From positions 19,241-67,592 of the forward strand of contig NZ_QTVN01000022.1 in the NCBI RefSeq assembly GCF_003460605.1: a DNA stretch of 48,352 bases. Direction: 5' to 3'. This document shows, piece after piece, positions 38,744 to 47,143 of the stretch (position 1 is its first letter; every line of letters begins with the position of its first letter). This stretch comes from Ruminococcus sp. AF31-8BH. Lineage in GTDB: Bacteria > Bacillota > Clostridia > Lachnospirales > Lachnospiraceae. A model generated the notes under the pieces. That model worked only from the letters and a program-made list of their open reading frames with translations, was not told the DNA's origin and ran no database searches. The position numbers were made by a program, and so were the translations under genes.

Positions 38744-41737
38744 TCAGATCATATATCCATAATCATCGATCACTGCACAGATCAGCTTCTTCAGACCATC
38801 ATACAGCTTATCAGCAGGATCATCTGCCTTGCAATCTGTAATCTGGCCTACAAATCTTACCTTGCAGGTCTTTGCTTTTTTATCAAGCACAACAAATCCG
38901 TCGTTTGTGCTGTCTGCCATATCTTTTTCATTTGCAAACAGAGTGAATTTGTCTTTGTATGGTGCACTTGCGTATGGACAGAAGCTCTTGCAGTTACCGC
39001 ACTCATTACACATGTAATCTACATGGATCACCTGATTCATTGCCATTCCCGGAACCTTTACAGAAATATTTGCACGGTTCGGACAAACATCCACACAGTT
39101 CTCGCAGACCTTATTACAGGTAAGACATCTTTCTTCCTCTGTCTTCACTTCTTCGCTGTGCTTTAAGATTCCCTTCTTTGCATAGCAGTCTGCTTCCTTG
39201 CCGGTTACAGCTGCATCCCTTGTGATCTCTTTGCCAAGGATATCTTTAACTGCAAGCTGCGCATCGCGGATTCCCTCTACAATCGTAGCAGCACCCTTTG
39301 CTCCGTCTCCAGCAACATAAACGCCGCTTACACTGGTTTCAAGAGTCTTGTCGTTGACCTTTGCTCTTCCTCTTTCGTCCACTGCAATCTGGTTTGCAGT
39401 ATAGAAGTCTGTATCAAGCTTCTCACCAACTGCCACGATTACAGTATCAGCAGGAACCTCTTCTACGTCTGCTGTCTCAGTAACACCGGCACGTCCGGAC
39501 GCATCCATCTGTCCAAGCTCCATCTTTTGGCAGATCAGTCTTCCATTCTCAAGACTTACCGGAGAAAGAAGCTCTTTAAACTCAACGCCCTCTTCCAGAA
39601 CCTCCAGAAGCTCATCCTCTGCTGCAGGCATGTAGCGTTTGGTTCTTCTGTATACAAGATATACATGCTCTACGCCTTTTGTGCGCTTTGCTGCTCTTGC
39701 AGTATCCATGGCTGTGTTACCGCCGCCGATAACTACCACATTCTTTCCGATATCCAGACTGCCATCACTTGCCTTGAAATCACGAAGGAATTTCAGTGCG
39801 TTTACAGTCTCACCCTTCTTAAGCTTCAAGGTACCTGGCTTGCCGGCTCCGATCGCAAGAATCACTGCATCATAGCCCTGTGCTTTCAGCTCTGCTACAG
39901 ATGTAATTTCTGTATTGGTGCAGATCTTTACTCCCATCTTTTCAATAAAGGAAATATCTTTGTCAATGGCATCATCTCCAATACGGAAGCCCGGGATCAC
40001 GTAGCGGATCACACCGCCTGCTTTTTCCTCTTTTTCAAAAACAGTTACAGCTGCGCCCTCTCTTGCAAGGAAATAAGCTGCAGCAATACCGGCAGGACCG
40101 CCGCCTACAACAGCAACCTTCTTACCGTTTGGTTCTCCGGCTTTGATCTGACCGATCAGCTCCTCATAGCCCTTCTGTGCTGCAATCAGCTTAGTTCCGC
40201 GGATATTTACAGATTCCTCATAGAAATTACGGGTACATTTATTCATACAGTTATGCGCACATAAGGTTCCTGTAATAAATGGCAGTGCATTTTTCTCAAG
40301 GATCACTTCCAGAGCTTCTTTGTATTTGCCCTCACCTGTAAGAGCCACATACTGCGGAATATCCTGATGAATAGGGCATCCCTCTGCACATGGAGCATAG
40401 AAGCAGTCCAGAAGCGGAACCTCTTTTGTGCTCTTTCTGTTTGGAATCGGCTTGATATTCTTTACATGATGTGCATCTGTGATGGCATCCGCTGCCAGCT
40501 TTTTCAGTGCATCCACATCAATTCCATCCCATTTCTTCGGAGCAATTCCGTCAGTCTTAGCTGCAACCTGAGAAAATCTCTGATAACCGCCGGCCTTCAG
40601 AAGAGTCGTTGCCATGGTTACAGGCCAGATTCCGCAGCCTACGATCCGATCGATGTTGTAATAATCAGCACCACCGGAATAGGAAATTCTCAGCTTTCCT
40701 GCAAATTCTTCAGAAAGCTTGGCTGCAAGAGAAATGGACAGAGGGAATAAGGATTTACCTGACATATACATTTCTTCGCTTGGAAGCTCATTTCTTGTAA
40801 CGTCAACAGGGAAGGTATTGGTGATCTTCACACCGAATTCCAGCCCCAGCTCCTCTGATAATTTCATCAGGCGGGTAAGCATAGGAACTGCATCCTCATA
40901 CTGCAGGTCATCTCTGAAATGGAAATCACCGAATACCATATAGTCGTATCCCATTTCATCCATAGTCTTTCTTGCAAAATCATAGCCCAGAAGAGTAGGA
41001 TTGCATTTTACAAAGGTATTCAGATGCTTCTCGGTAAGAAGGTAGTTTGCAATGCTCTCGATTTCCTGTGGCGGACATCCATGTAAAGTGGAAATCGTTG
41101 CAGAATTACAGACATCAGATGGAATCGCCTCAATATCTTCTCTGGTGAAATTGTGGAATCTGTCTGCATTGTCCAGAAGCCATTTTTTACATTCCTGGAA
41201 GACAGCAGTATCCTTGGCTTCCATCATTCCATCGATAAAGGTGTTCACCTTGTCACCTTTGATTCCCTCCAGATCATAGCCTACGGAAATATTAAACTGG
41301 AAGCCATCCTGTGCTCCAAGATTAAATTCCTTCGCCATAACATGAAGGATAAACCATGCCTTGATATATTCACTCATTGCATCCGGAACGGTAAGCTCTG
41401 TAGACCATTCACAGTTATAGCCTTCGTCATCCGCAAGAATACACGGTTTATTTACACATGCGGAAAGCTCTGCACCATCCATTTTCTGAACGGTCTTCAG
41501 CTCAAAGAAACGTGCTCCTGCATAATAGGAAGCAATAATATTCTGGGCAAGCTGTGTGTGTGGACCTGCTGCAGGTCCCACAGGTGTCTCCAGAGTTCTT
41601 TCAAAGATTGTCAGATTATGATCTGCATTTATTGTATATGGGCGATGTACCCCAAATACTGTATCTTTCCCGCTTTTTTCCTGAAGGACCCATTCCATCA
41701 GCTGCCCGAAAGGCATACATGTCATAATATCGCTCAT
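38744..41737 (-). CDS. ygfK: YgfK, FAD/Fe-S oxidoreductase of the selenium cluster
   Basis: A 997-residue oxidoreductase. Residues 1-430 resemble a dihydroorotate-dehydrogenase-like barrel. Then come a Cys-rich Fe-S segment (C-A-E-G-C-P-I-H, C-A-H-N-C-M-N-K-C, about 450-510) and the glutamate-synthase-small-subunit type FAD/NAD(P) module (V-G-G-G-P-A-G-I-A-A, I-G-G-G-N-T-A-M-D-T-A). The C-terminus has C-x2-C-x2-C ferredoxin motifs (C-L-T-C-N-K-V-C-E-N-C and C-N-E-C-G-N-C-K-S-F-C). It is annotated in databases as a putative selenate reductase subunit, but its role in purine clusters is probably electron transfer between NAD(P)H and the hydroxylases. It starts 2 nt after ssnA. Confidence 0.92.
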   Translation of the reverse strand: MSDIMTCMPFGQLMEWVLQEKSGKDTVFGVHRPYTINADHNLTIFERTLETPVGPAAGPHTQLAQNIIASYYAGARFFELKTVQKMDGAELSACVNKPCILADDEGYNCEWSTELTVPDAMSEYIKAWFILHVMAKEFNLGAQDGFQFNISVGYDLEGIKGDKVNTFIDGMMEAKDTAVFQECKKWLLDNADRFHNFTREDIEAIPSDVCNSATISTLHGCPPQEIESIANYLLTEKHLNTFVKCNPTLLGYDFARKTMDEMGYDYMVFGDFHFRDDLQYEDAVPMLTRLMKLSEELGLEFGVKITNTFPVDVTRNELPSEEMYMSGKSLFPLSISLAAKLSEEFAGKLRISYSGGADYYNIDRIVGCGIWPVTMATTLLKAGGYQRFSQVAAKTDGIAPKKWDGIDVDALKKLAADAITDAHHVKNIKPIPNRKSTKEVPLLDCFYAPCAEGCPIHQDIPQYVALTGEGKYKEALEVILEKNALPFITGTLCAHNCMNKCTRNFYEESVNIRGTKLIAAQKGYEELIGQIKAGEPNGKKVAVVGGGPAGIAAAYFLAREGAAVTVFEKEEKAGGVIRYVIPGFRIGDDAIDKDISFIEKMGVKICTNTEITSVAELKAQGYDAVILAIGAGKPGTLKLKKGETVNALKFLRDFKASDGSLDIGKNVVVIGGGNTAMDTARAAKRTKGVEHVYLVYRRTKRYMPAAEDELLEVLEEGVEFKELLSPVSLENGRLICQKMELGQMDASGRAGVTETADVEEVPADTVIVAVGEKLDTDFYTANQIAVDERGRAKVNDKTLETSVSGVYVAGDGAKGAATIVEGIRDAQLAVKDILGKEITRDAAVTGKEADCYAKKGILKHSEEVKTEEERCLTCNKVCENCVDVCPNRANISVKVPGMAMNQVIHVDYMCNECGNCKSFCPYASAPYKDKFTLFANEKDMADSTNDGFVVLDKKAKTCKVRFVGQITDCKADDPADKLYDGLKKLICAVIDDYGYMI

Positions 41738-41739
41738 AT

Positions 41740-43077
41740 TTATTTTCCTCCGTTAATATCATCAGCCAGTTCCTTGGCAGACTGTCTGCAGTCAGCCATA
41801 ACCTTATCTACATCACATACCAGTACTTCTCTGTCCTTCATAAGAATCTTTCCATTGCAGACAGTCGTTACTACATCATGTCCTGTAGTACCGAACAGCA
41901 GATGTCCGTTTACGTTATCAGCTCTCATAGGTGTCAGCGGGTTGTAATCCATTACGATCACATCAGCTGCAGCACCCTCTCTTAATACGCCAAGAGGTTT
42001 CTTAAAGTAACGGTTTGCAATAACAGCATTATTCTCAAAGAGCATCTTCGGAACTTCTCCCCATGCAGCATTAGGATCGCACAGATGATGCTTATGAAGA
42101 ATATTGGCAACCTTCCAGGATTCCAGCATATCATGAGTATAACCATCTGTTCCAAGTCCGGTCACGATTCCCTTATGAACCAGCTCCATAGTAGGAGGAC
42201 ATCCGCAGGCATTTCCCATATTGGATTCCGGATTATGGACAACCATTGTATCTGTTTCCTTAATCAGATCCATCTCATGCTCATTGATATAAATACAGTG
42301 TCCCAAAAGAGTCTTCGGTCCAAGAATGTTCCAATCATAAAGCCTGTCTACAATTCGTTTGCTATGCTCCTTCAGGCACTGATGAAGGTCATAGATTCCC
42401 TCAGCTACATGAATATGATAACCTACGCCCTCTGGCTTCAGTTCATTGCACAGCTCCATGGTCTTATCAGAAATTGTGAAGGATGCATGCATACCCATCA
42501 TAGCTGCCAGCATATCGCTGTCATCATCCAGTGCATGTTTAATAAAATTCACATTCTCCATTACGGACTCTCTGGACTTGTCCATGCCGTCACGGTCAGA
42601 AATCTCATAGCAAAGACAGGTTCTTACGCCCAGTTCCTTAGCAGCGGATTCAATAGCGCTAAGGGAGCCTGTAATATGTCCAAAGCTTGCATGATGGTCA
42701 AATACAGTAGTAACACCGTTCTTAATACTGTCAATATAGGTAGCCATTGCAGAAAGTCTGGTCTGCTCCAGAGTCAGATGGCGGTCAATGGTCCACCACT
42801 GTCCATCCAGAATATCAAGGAATCCCTTGGGATTGTATCCCTTAATACTTAAGCCTCTGGCAAAAGAGCTGTAGATATGCTCATGAGTATTGATAAATGC
42901 AGGCATGATTACTCCGCCTCTGGCATCCACAAATTCTCCATTCGGATATGCTCTCTTCACCTCATCTGTAGTCCCCACCATTACTATGGTGTTACCATCC
43001 ATTGCAACTGCGCCGTTCTCTATAAATGCATTGGATGCGTCCCGTGTGATCATTCTTCCGTTACCAATAATAAGCAT
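41740..43077 (-). CDS. ssnA: SsnA, amidohydrolase-family aminohydrolase
   Basis: A 445-residue metal-dependent amidohydrolase. Metal ligands appear in N-T-H-E-H (His-x-His near 61-63), H-I-H-V-A-E (about 217), L-L-G-H-C near 255 and L-G-T-D-G near 310. Relatives deaminate guanine, chlorohydrolyse triazines, or open related rings. In this cluster a purine deaminase or ring-opening role is likely, although substrates of SsnA itself are not firmly established. ATG 43077 has AAAGGAGG 8 nt upstream; an in-frame start at 43122 lacks one. First gene of the minus-strand arm, with a clear promoter at 43156-43184. Confidence 0.92.
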   Translation of the reverse strand: MLIIGNGRMITRDASNAFIENGAVAMDGNTIVMVGTTDEVKRAYPNGEFVDARGGVIMPAFINTHEHIYSSFARGLSIKGYNPKGFLDILDGQWWTIDRHLTLEQTRLSAMATYIDSIKNGVTTVFDHHASFGHITGSLSAIESAAKELGVRTCLCYEISDRDGMDKSRESVMENVNFIKHALDDDSDMLAAMMGMHASFTISDKTMELCNELKPEGVGYHIHVAEGIYDLHQCLKEHSKRIVDRLYDWNILGPKTLLGHCIYINEHEMDLIKETDTMVVHNPESNMGNACGCPPTMELVHKGIVTGLGTDGYTHDMLESWKVANILHKHHLCDPNAAWGEVPKMLFENNAVIANRYFKKPLGVLREGAAADVIVMDYNPLTPMRADNVNGHLLFGTTGHDVVTTVCNGKILMKDREVLVCDVDKVMADCRQSAKELADDINGGK

Positions 43078-43155
43078 ATGGAGTCCTCCTTTACTTGTTA
43101 AAATTGTTGAATCAAAATGCACAATTCAACATTTTTTAGGATATTTTATACAGAT

Positions 43156-43184
43156 AATGTAACATATTCTCATCCGAATTTCAA
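43156..43184 (-). promoter_or_regulatory. Promoter of the ssnA-ygfK arm
   Basis: Minus-strand TTGAAA (43179-43184), 17-nt spacer, TACATT (43156-43161). It gives a leader of about 70 nt before ssnA. The sequence between 43185 and 43280 is AT-rich without other obvious features. Confidence 0.75.
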
Positions 43185-43277
43185 TAGTATTTCAAAAAAT
43201 ATTTTTGGCTTTCTTAAAATTTTTGTAGTCTAACTTTTGTTGCCTGGGGGCAAACCTGGTATTTACAGGAAAAAGGG

Positions 43278-43316
43278 CGCAAAAAAAGCAGCCCGTTTTT
43301 ATGCGAACTGCTCTTT
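43278..43316 (-). terminator. Intrinsic terminator after cobC
   Basis: AGCAGTTCG pairs with CGGGCTGCT through two wobble pairs around an A-rich loop, followed on the minus strand by seven T. It ends the cobalamin operon 54 nt after cobC and insulates the ssnA promoter. Confidence 0.85.
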
Positions 43317-43369
43317 CTGCCACTTGCTTATTCTATTTTTCTGATTTAAGTTGTTCCGAGTACATTTCC

Positions 43370-43963
43370 CTACAGTTCTCTGACCACATGCAGGCTTCTG
43401 CGCTCCTTTTTCCAGAGTTCTGTGTCGATTTCCACTTCGTAGCCTTTTCCATTCTTCACATGCCAGTCATAAAAGGACCGTTCCTCATCTGCATATTCTT
43501 CCATAATATTCATAATGGTGCCGCCATGTACCACCAGTGCGGCGCTGGAAATATTTTTGCGGATGCAGCTGCCAACTGCCATCTGAAATCCGGTGATGTT
43601 TCTTCGCTTAAATTCTTCCCGGCTCTCCCCTCCCGGGAATGGAAGAAGTCCGCCGGAATCGATCCATGCCTGGTAATTTGCATTGCCGTCCAACTCCAGA
43701 TAATTTTTGTTCTCAAATTCCCCGAAATCGCACTCTGCAAGCTCATCGATTATGTTCAGTGGTTTTCCCGGAAAAAGAATAGACGCAGTCTGGGTGCAGC
43801 GCAGCATGGGACTTGCATATACTGCCTGGGGTTCTCCATAGTCCAGCTGCTTCAGCACTTCCTGAGACTGAGGTAAAAGAGGCTCATCGGTTCTTCTTCC
43901 TATATATCTTTGTTTTTGATTGCCAGCGGTTTCTCCGTGACGAATAAGCATCAGCTTAAGCAT
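43370..43963 (-). CDS. cobC: Histidine phosphatase family, CobC-like
   Basis: A 197-residue histidine phosphatase. L-I-R-H-G-E-T at 6-12 holds the phosphorylated His, followed by the conserved R-R-T-D-E-P loop; the second Arg (Y-A-S-P-M-L-R-C-T-Q-T-A) and V-V-H-G-G-T complete the site. In this operon it fits alpha-ribazole phosphatase, which dephosphorylates the lower-ligand precursor or adenosylcobalamin-5'-phosphate. It overlaps the preceding gene by eight bases. Other phosphatase roles cannot be excluded from sequence alone. Confidence 0.82.
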   Translation of the reverse strand: MLKLMLIRHGETAGNQKQRYIGRRTDEPLLPQSQEVLKQLDYGEPQAVYASPMLRCTQTASILFPGKPLNIIDELAECDFGEFENKNYLELDGNANYQAWIDSGGLLPFPGGESREEFKRRNITGFQMAVGSCIRKNISSAALVVHGGTIMNIMEEYADEERSFYDWHVKNGKGYEVEIDTELWKKERRSLHVVREL

Positions 43964-44336
43964 CCTTGATCACCGTCCCAATTCCGCAGACCACACGGGT
44001 CACTTTTTTGCTTTTGGAAGCAAGTCCCGTACAGACTCTGCCCACTGCTTCCCGGTATTTCCGGTCAAAAGCGTCCATGGGAACGACGCCGTAGCCTACC
44101 TCCTGGCTTACGACCACAATGTCCGGATTCCCTTCTGCAAGCTTCTCTGCAAGCCCGGCAACATCATGACCAGCCTTTAATTCCTTACGGATAAATTCCT
44201 GGAAATCCAGAACCCCCTCTGCCTTCATAAGCTGGTATTCCTCTAACTTGCCGCCATTTTTCCAGCAGATTTCCGGGTGTTTTTCCTTTGCATAATCGCT
44301 TTTTCCCTGAAAAGCGCCGCCGATAATCATTTCCAT
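43956..44336 (-). CDS. Short CobU-like P-loop protein
   Basis: A 126-residue protein with a P-loop I-I-G-G-A-F-Q-G-K-S-D-Y-A at the N-terminus and the V-V-S-Q-E-V-G-Y-G-V-V-P segment that resembles the V-T-N-E-I/V-G-x-G-I-V-P part of CobU. It is 54 residues shorter than the full CobU encoded in the same operon and lacks the R-H-R segment that carries the guanylylated His. It may be a kinase-only or regulatory form. It is probably functional, given its intact ATG, spacing and overlap with cobC. Confidence 0.7.
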   Translation of the reverse strand: MEMIIGGAFQGKSDYAKEKHPEICWKNGGKLEEYQLMKAEGVLDFQEFIRKELKAGHDVAGLAEKLAEGNPDIVVVSQEVGYGVVPMDAFDRKYREAVGRVCTGLASKSKKVTRVVCGIGTVIKDA

Positions 44337-44382
44337 TCTGGTATCTCTCCTTCTACACTCACGCTTTTGTATATTATTTCTT

Positions 44383-45147
44383 CTAAATCAGCACAGAAGC
44401 CACCGCCAGCACTACTGCCATTCCCACCTCGCAGAGGCAAAGGAAATAGCCGGCCAAGTCTCCTGTAATTCCGCCGAAATACTTCATGGCCTTGTGATGA
44501 TAAAAAAGGAAGATTGCCCCAGCTGCCGCAAATGCCAGAATCCCAAGCACAGGCTGGATCCAGACCATCACAGCCAGAAGGATCACAAGATAAACGATCA
44601 GCACATTCCGCACCGCCAGATCCTCTGCTTTTCTTGAAAACTCCGCCACAGTGCCATCCTTTCTAGCCTTTGGAAAAGTCATGACGCTGATTCCGGAAAA
44701 GCATCTGGAAACCATAAAGCCAAGCGCCATGATCTCAAGTGCAGGTTTGCAAAGCCACAGCTGGCTGTAAGCACCATACCAGGCAAGAAAGTAAACACAG
44801 GCCGTGATCACAGCAAATGCCCCAGCATGGGAATCCTTCAAGATCTCAAGGCGGCGCTCCTTTTCCTGCCAGGAGCTTAAGGCATCGGAAGTGTCCAGAA
44901 GCCCGTCCACATGGATTCCTCCTGTGACCCATACCGGAACCAGTACCAGCACAGCTGCCACAAATGCCGCCTGAAACCCAAATTTGCTTCCCGCCCAGCC
45001 CACAGCCAGGGACAAAGCCCCGATCACAAGACCGATAAAGGGAAAGAAGCAGAAGGTATATTTCATATTCTCCTTGCTCCAGTCAGCTCTTGGCATGGGG
45101 ATTTTCGAATACATGGCAAAGGCCACCTTAAAATTATTCCACAGCAT
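44383..45147 (-). CDS. cobS: Cobalamin (adenosylcobamide) synthase CobS
   Basis: A 254-residue integral membrane enzyme with about seven hydrophobic segments. It joins adenosyl-GDP-cobinamide to alpha-ribazole (phosphate). Family motifs: P-M-P-R near the start, F-F-P-F-I-G near 35, and G-G-I-H-V-D-G-L-L-D-T-S-D-A near 80, whose Asp residues bind metal. ATG 45147 is preferred, with GGAGG about 12 nt and AGGTG 4 nt upstream; it overlaps the cobU end by 14 nt. Lower half of the nucleotide-loop pathway. Confidence 0.92.
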   Translation of the reverse strand: MLWNNFKVAFAMYSKIPMPRADWSKENMKYTFCFFPFIGLVIGALSLAVGWAGSKFGFQAAFVAAVLVLVPVWVTGGIHVDGLLDTSDALSSWQEKERRLEILKDSHAGAFAVITACVYFLAWYGAYSQLWLCKPALEIMALGFMVSRCFSGISVMTFPKARKDGTVAEFSRKAEDLAVRNVLIVYLVILLAVMVWIQPVLGILAFAAAGAIFLFYHHKAMKYFGGITGDLAGYFLCLCEVGMAVVLAVASVLI

Positions 45148-45676
45148 TTTCACCTGTTTTTCCTCCTTTGTGCCAAATCGGGATTCCATATACTACTTCT
45201 ACCACCTGATCTGCCATTTCTCCAAGCTTCTGGTTGATTTTCCCAAGATACTCCTGATAGCGGACGGTATCTCCCTCATAGGAAGCTGCCTCGGAAAAAA
45301 TCTCATTGGTAACAATCACAAGGTGACGGACCTGGCTTTTCAGCTTTCGGACACCTCTTAGGACAGCCTCCACAGTATCCGCTCCTGCCCCACTTTCTTC
45401 GAACATTTCATTTGCCGCAAGATTGGACATGCATTCCAGAAGAACAATGGCGTCTTGTGGAAATTCCAGATTTTCAAGTCCTGTATAGCACTCTACTGTC
45501 TCGAAGCCTTTTCCCGCACGCATTTTGCGATGGCGCTCTACGCGCTTATAGCTTTCCTCATCATAAGGGTGCATGGTCGCGATGTAGAATCGTTTTCCCT
45601 GTCCCAGAGACAGGATCTTGTCCTCGGCAAAAGCAGATTTCCCGCTTCCGCTTCCGCCTGTCACTACAGCCATCAT
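45134..45676 (-). CDS. cobU: Adenosylcobinamide kinase / guanylyltransferase
   Basis: A 180-residue bifunctional enzyme that phosphorylates adenosylcobinamide and then forms adenosyl-GDP-cobinamide. The P-loop is V-T-G-G-S-G-S-G-K-S at 5-14; Y-I-A-T-M near 33, E-R-H-R-K-M-R near 48 (the guanylylated His), and V-T-N-E-I-F-S near 127 are family motifs. Start ATG 45676 (second ATG 45673) is just 1 nt after the cobT stop. Confidence 0.92.
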   Translation of the reverse strand: MMAVVTGGSGSGKSAFAEDKILSLGQGKRFYIATMHPYDEESYKRVERHRKMRAGKGFETVECYTGLENLEFPQDAIVLLECMSNLAANEMFEESGAGADTVEAVLRGVRKLKSQVRHLVIVTNEIFSEAASYEGDTVRYQEYLGKINQKLGEMADQVVEVVYGIPIWHKGGKTGENAVE

Positions 45677-45677
45677 G

Positions 45678-46733
45678 TTATTTCAGCTCCTCGTACTGGT
45701 CTACGTGAATATCATCAAACGTACTTAAGGTATTGTAAAGAGTGGCTCCCATGTCCAAAAACGGGCAGAGGGCAATGGCCCCGGTTCCCTCTCCAAGACA
45801 CATATCTGCATGAAGCACCGCTTCCTTACCAAGCTTTTCCAGAACCAGATGCGCTGCCGGCTCTTTGGAGACATGGCTTGCGATCATATAATCTTTTGCC
45901 TGCGGACAGATTCCTGCAGCCACAAGGGCTGCTACTCCGGAGATAAAGCCATCGATCAGCACCGGAATCTGCAAAGCGGCTCCGCCAAGATAAACCCCGG
46001 CCATACCTGCGATATCCAGTCCGCCAACCTTGGCAAGCACATCAATGGGGTCTGACGGATCTGGCTCATTGAGGGCGATTGCCTTTTTGATGGCATTGAT
46101 CTTGCGGGTCAGTCCGTCGCTGGAAAGGCCTGCGCCTCTTCCGGTCATCGTTTCCACAGGCTGATCCAGAAGTACAGAAGCAACTGCACTGCTGGTTGTG
46201 GTATTTCCAATGCCCATTTCTCCGGTAGCAAGAAGGCGATAGCCCTGTGCTTTCAGCTCCTCTGCCATGGCGATTCCGGCTTCGATTCCTTTCACAGCTT
46301 CTTCTCTTGTCATAGCCGGGTCCTTTGTCATATTGCGTGTTCCGTACATAACCTTCAGATCAGTGCGGGCAGTAGTGTCTTTCACCATTCCCACATCTAC
46401 AGGCTTCACAGCAACGCCGCACTGATGGCACATCACACATGCAGTGGTGGTTTCTTTCACAAAGTTGTCCGCCACAATTCCGGTTACTTCCTGTCCAGTC
46501 TGGGTAACTCCCTCTTCCACAACTCCGTTGTCTGCGCACATGGCAACCAGTGCTTTTTTGCCAATGTCAACCTTCACCTCACCTGTAATTCCCACGATCT
46601 GGGTGATCAGGTCCTCCATTTTTCCAAGGGAATGAAGAGGCTTGGCAATGCTGTCCCAGCGCTTCCTTGCAGTCTCCATCTTTTCCTCATCAAGAGGCTT
46701 TATCTTCTTCCGTGCTTCTTCTAATGTCATCAT
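45678..46733 (-). CDS. cobT: Nicotinate-nucleotide:DMB phosphoribosyltransferase CobT
   Basis: A 351-residue enzyme that activates the lower-ligand base (such as 5,6-dimethylbenzimidazole) to alpha-ribotide. Motifs: S-L-G-K-M-E near 35, M-C-A-D-N-G-V near 65, M-G-I-G-N-T-T near 170, G-R-G-A-G near 200 and C-L-G-E-G-T-G-A near 315, whose Glu is the catalytic base. It overlaps the gtrA stop by four bases. The organism can at least finish or remodel cobamides from a salvaged corrinoid. Confidence 0.95.
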   Translation of the reverse strand: MMTLEEARKKIKPLDEEKMETARKRWDSIAKPLHSLGKMEDLITQIVGITGEVKVDIGKKALVAMCADNGVVEEGVTQTGQEVTGIVADNFVKETTTACVMCHQCGVAVKPVDVGMVKDTTARTDLKVMYGTRNMTKDPAMTREEAVKGIEAGIAMAEELKAQGYRLLATGEMGIGNTTTSSAVASVLLDQPVETMTGRGAGLSSDGLTRKINAIKKAIALNEPDPSDPIDVLAKVGGLDIAGMAGVYLGGAALQIPVLIDGFISGVAALVAAGICPQAKDYMIASHVSKEPAAHLVLEKLGKEAVLHADMCLGEGTGAIALCPFLDMGATLYNTLSTFDDIHVDQYEELK

Positions 46734-47143
46734 TTCCTCCCACTGGTAAATACCAGGAATTTGCTGAATACATAATTTAAAGCCATAACTACAAACTGGA
46801 TGATCAGTTTTCCAACCATATCATTTAAATGTACGATCTCGGCGAAAAACCATACTCCGCCAACCTCGATGACCATGGTGCTCAGTCTGGCTCCTACGAA
46901 CTTGCAGAAAGGCCGGATGTGGTCCTTCAAGGTTTCGCATTTGTCCAGAAAAACAAATTTGGAGTTTACCACATAGGCAAACACAATTGCCAGAATAACG
47001 GAAATCACATTGGCAATTTCTCTTTGCAGGCCTGCCTGGCGCAGAAAGAAAAAGCTGGCTAAATTTACAACTGTGGTGCAGCCGCCGAAAAATATGTAGC
47101 GTATTACGTCATTGGCATAAAGCTTCTTAATGAGAGCGATCAT
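46730..47143 (-). CDS. GtrA-family membrane protein
   Basis: A 137-residue protein with four membrane segments and the GtrA pattern: F-x-x-G-G-x-T-T-V-V-N near 20-30, a first-loop Arg, and a C-terminal F-V-x-x-A-L-N-Y-x-x-S-K near 120. GtrA proteins are thought to flip or assist the lipid-linked sugar made by the partner glycosyltransferase. It overlaps the GT2 gene by 17 nt and the cobT gene by four bases, so all three share a transcript. Confidence 0.88.
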   Translation of the reverse strand: MIALIKKLYANDVIRYIFFGGCTTVVNLASFFFLRQAGLQREIANVISVILAIVFAYVVNSKFVFLDKCETLKDHIRPFCKFVGARLSTMVIEVGGVWFFAEIVHLNDMVGKLIIQFVVMALNYVFSKFLVFTSGRK

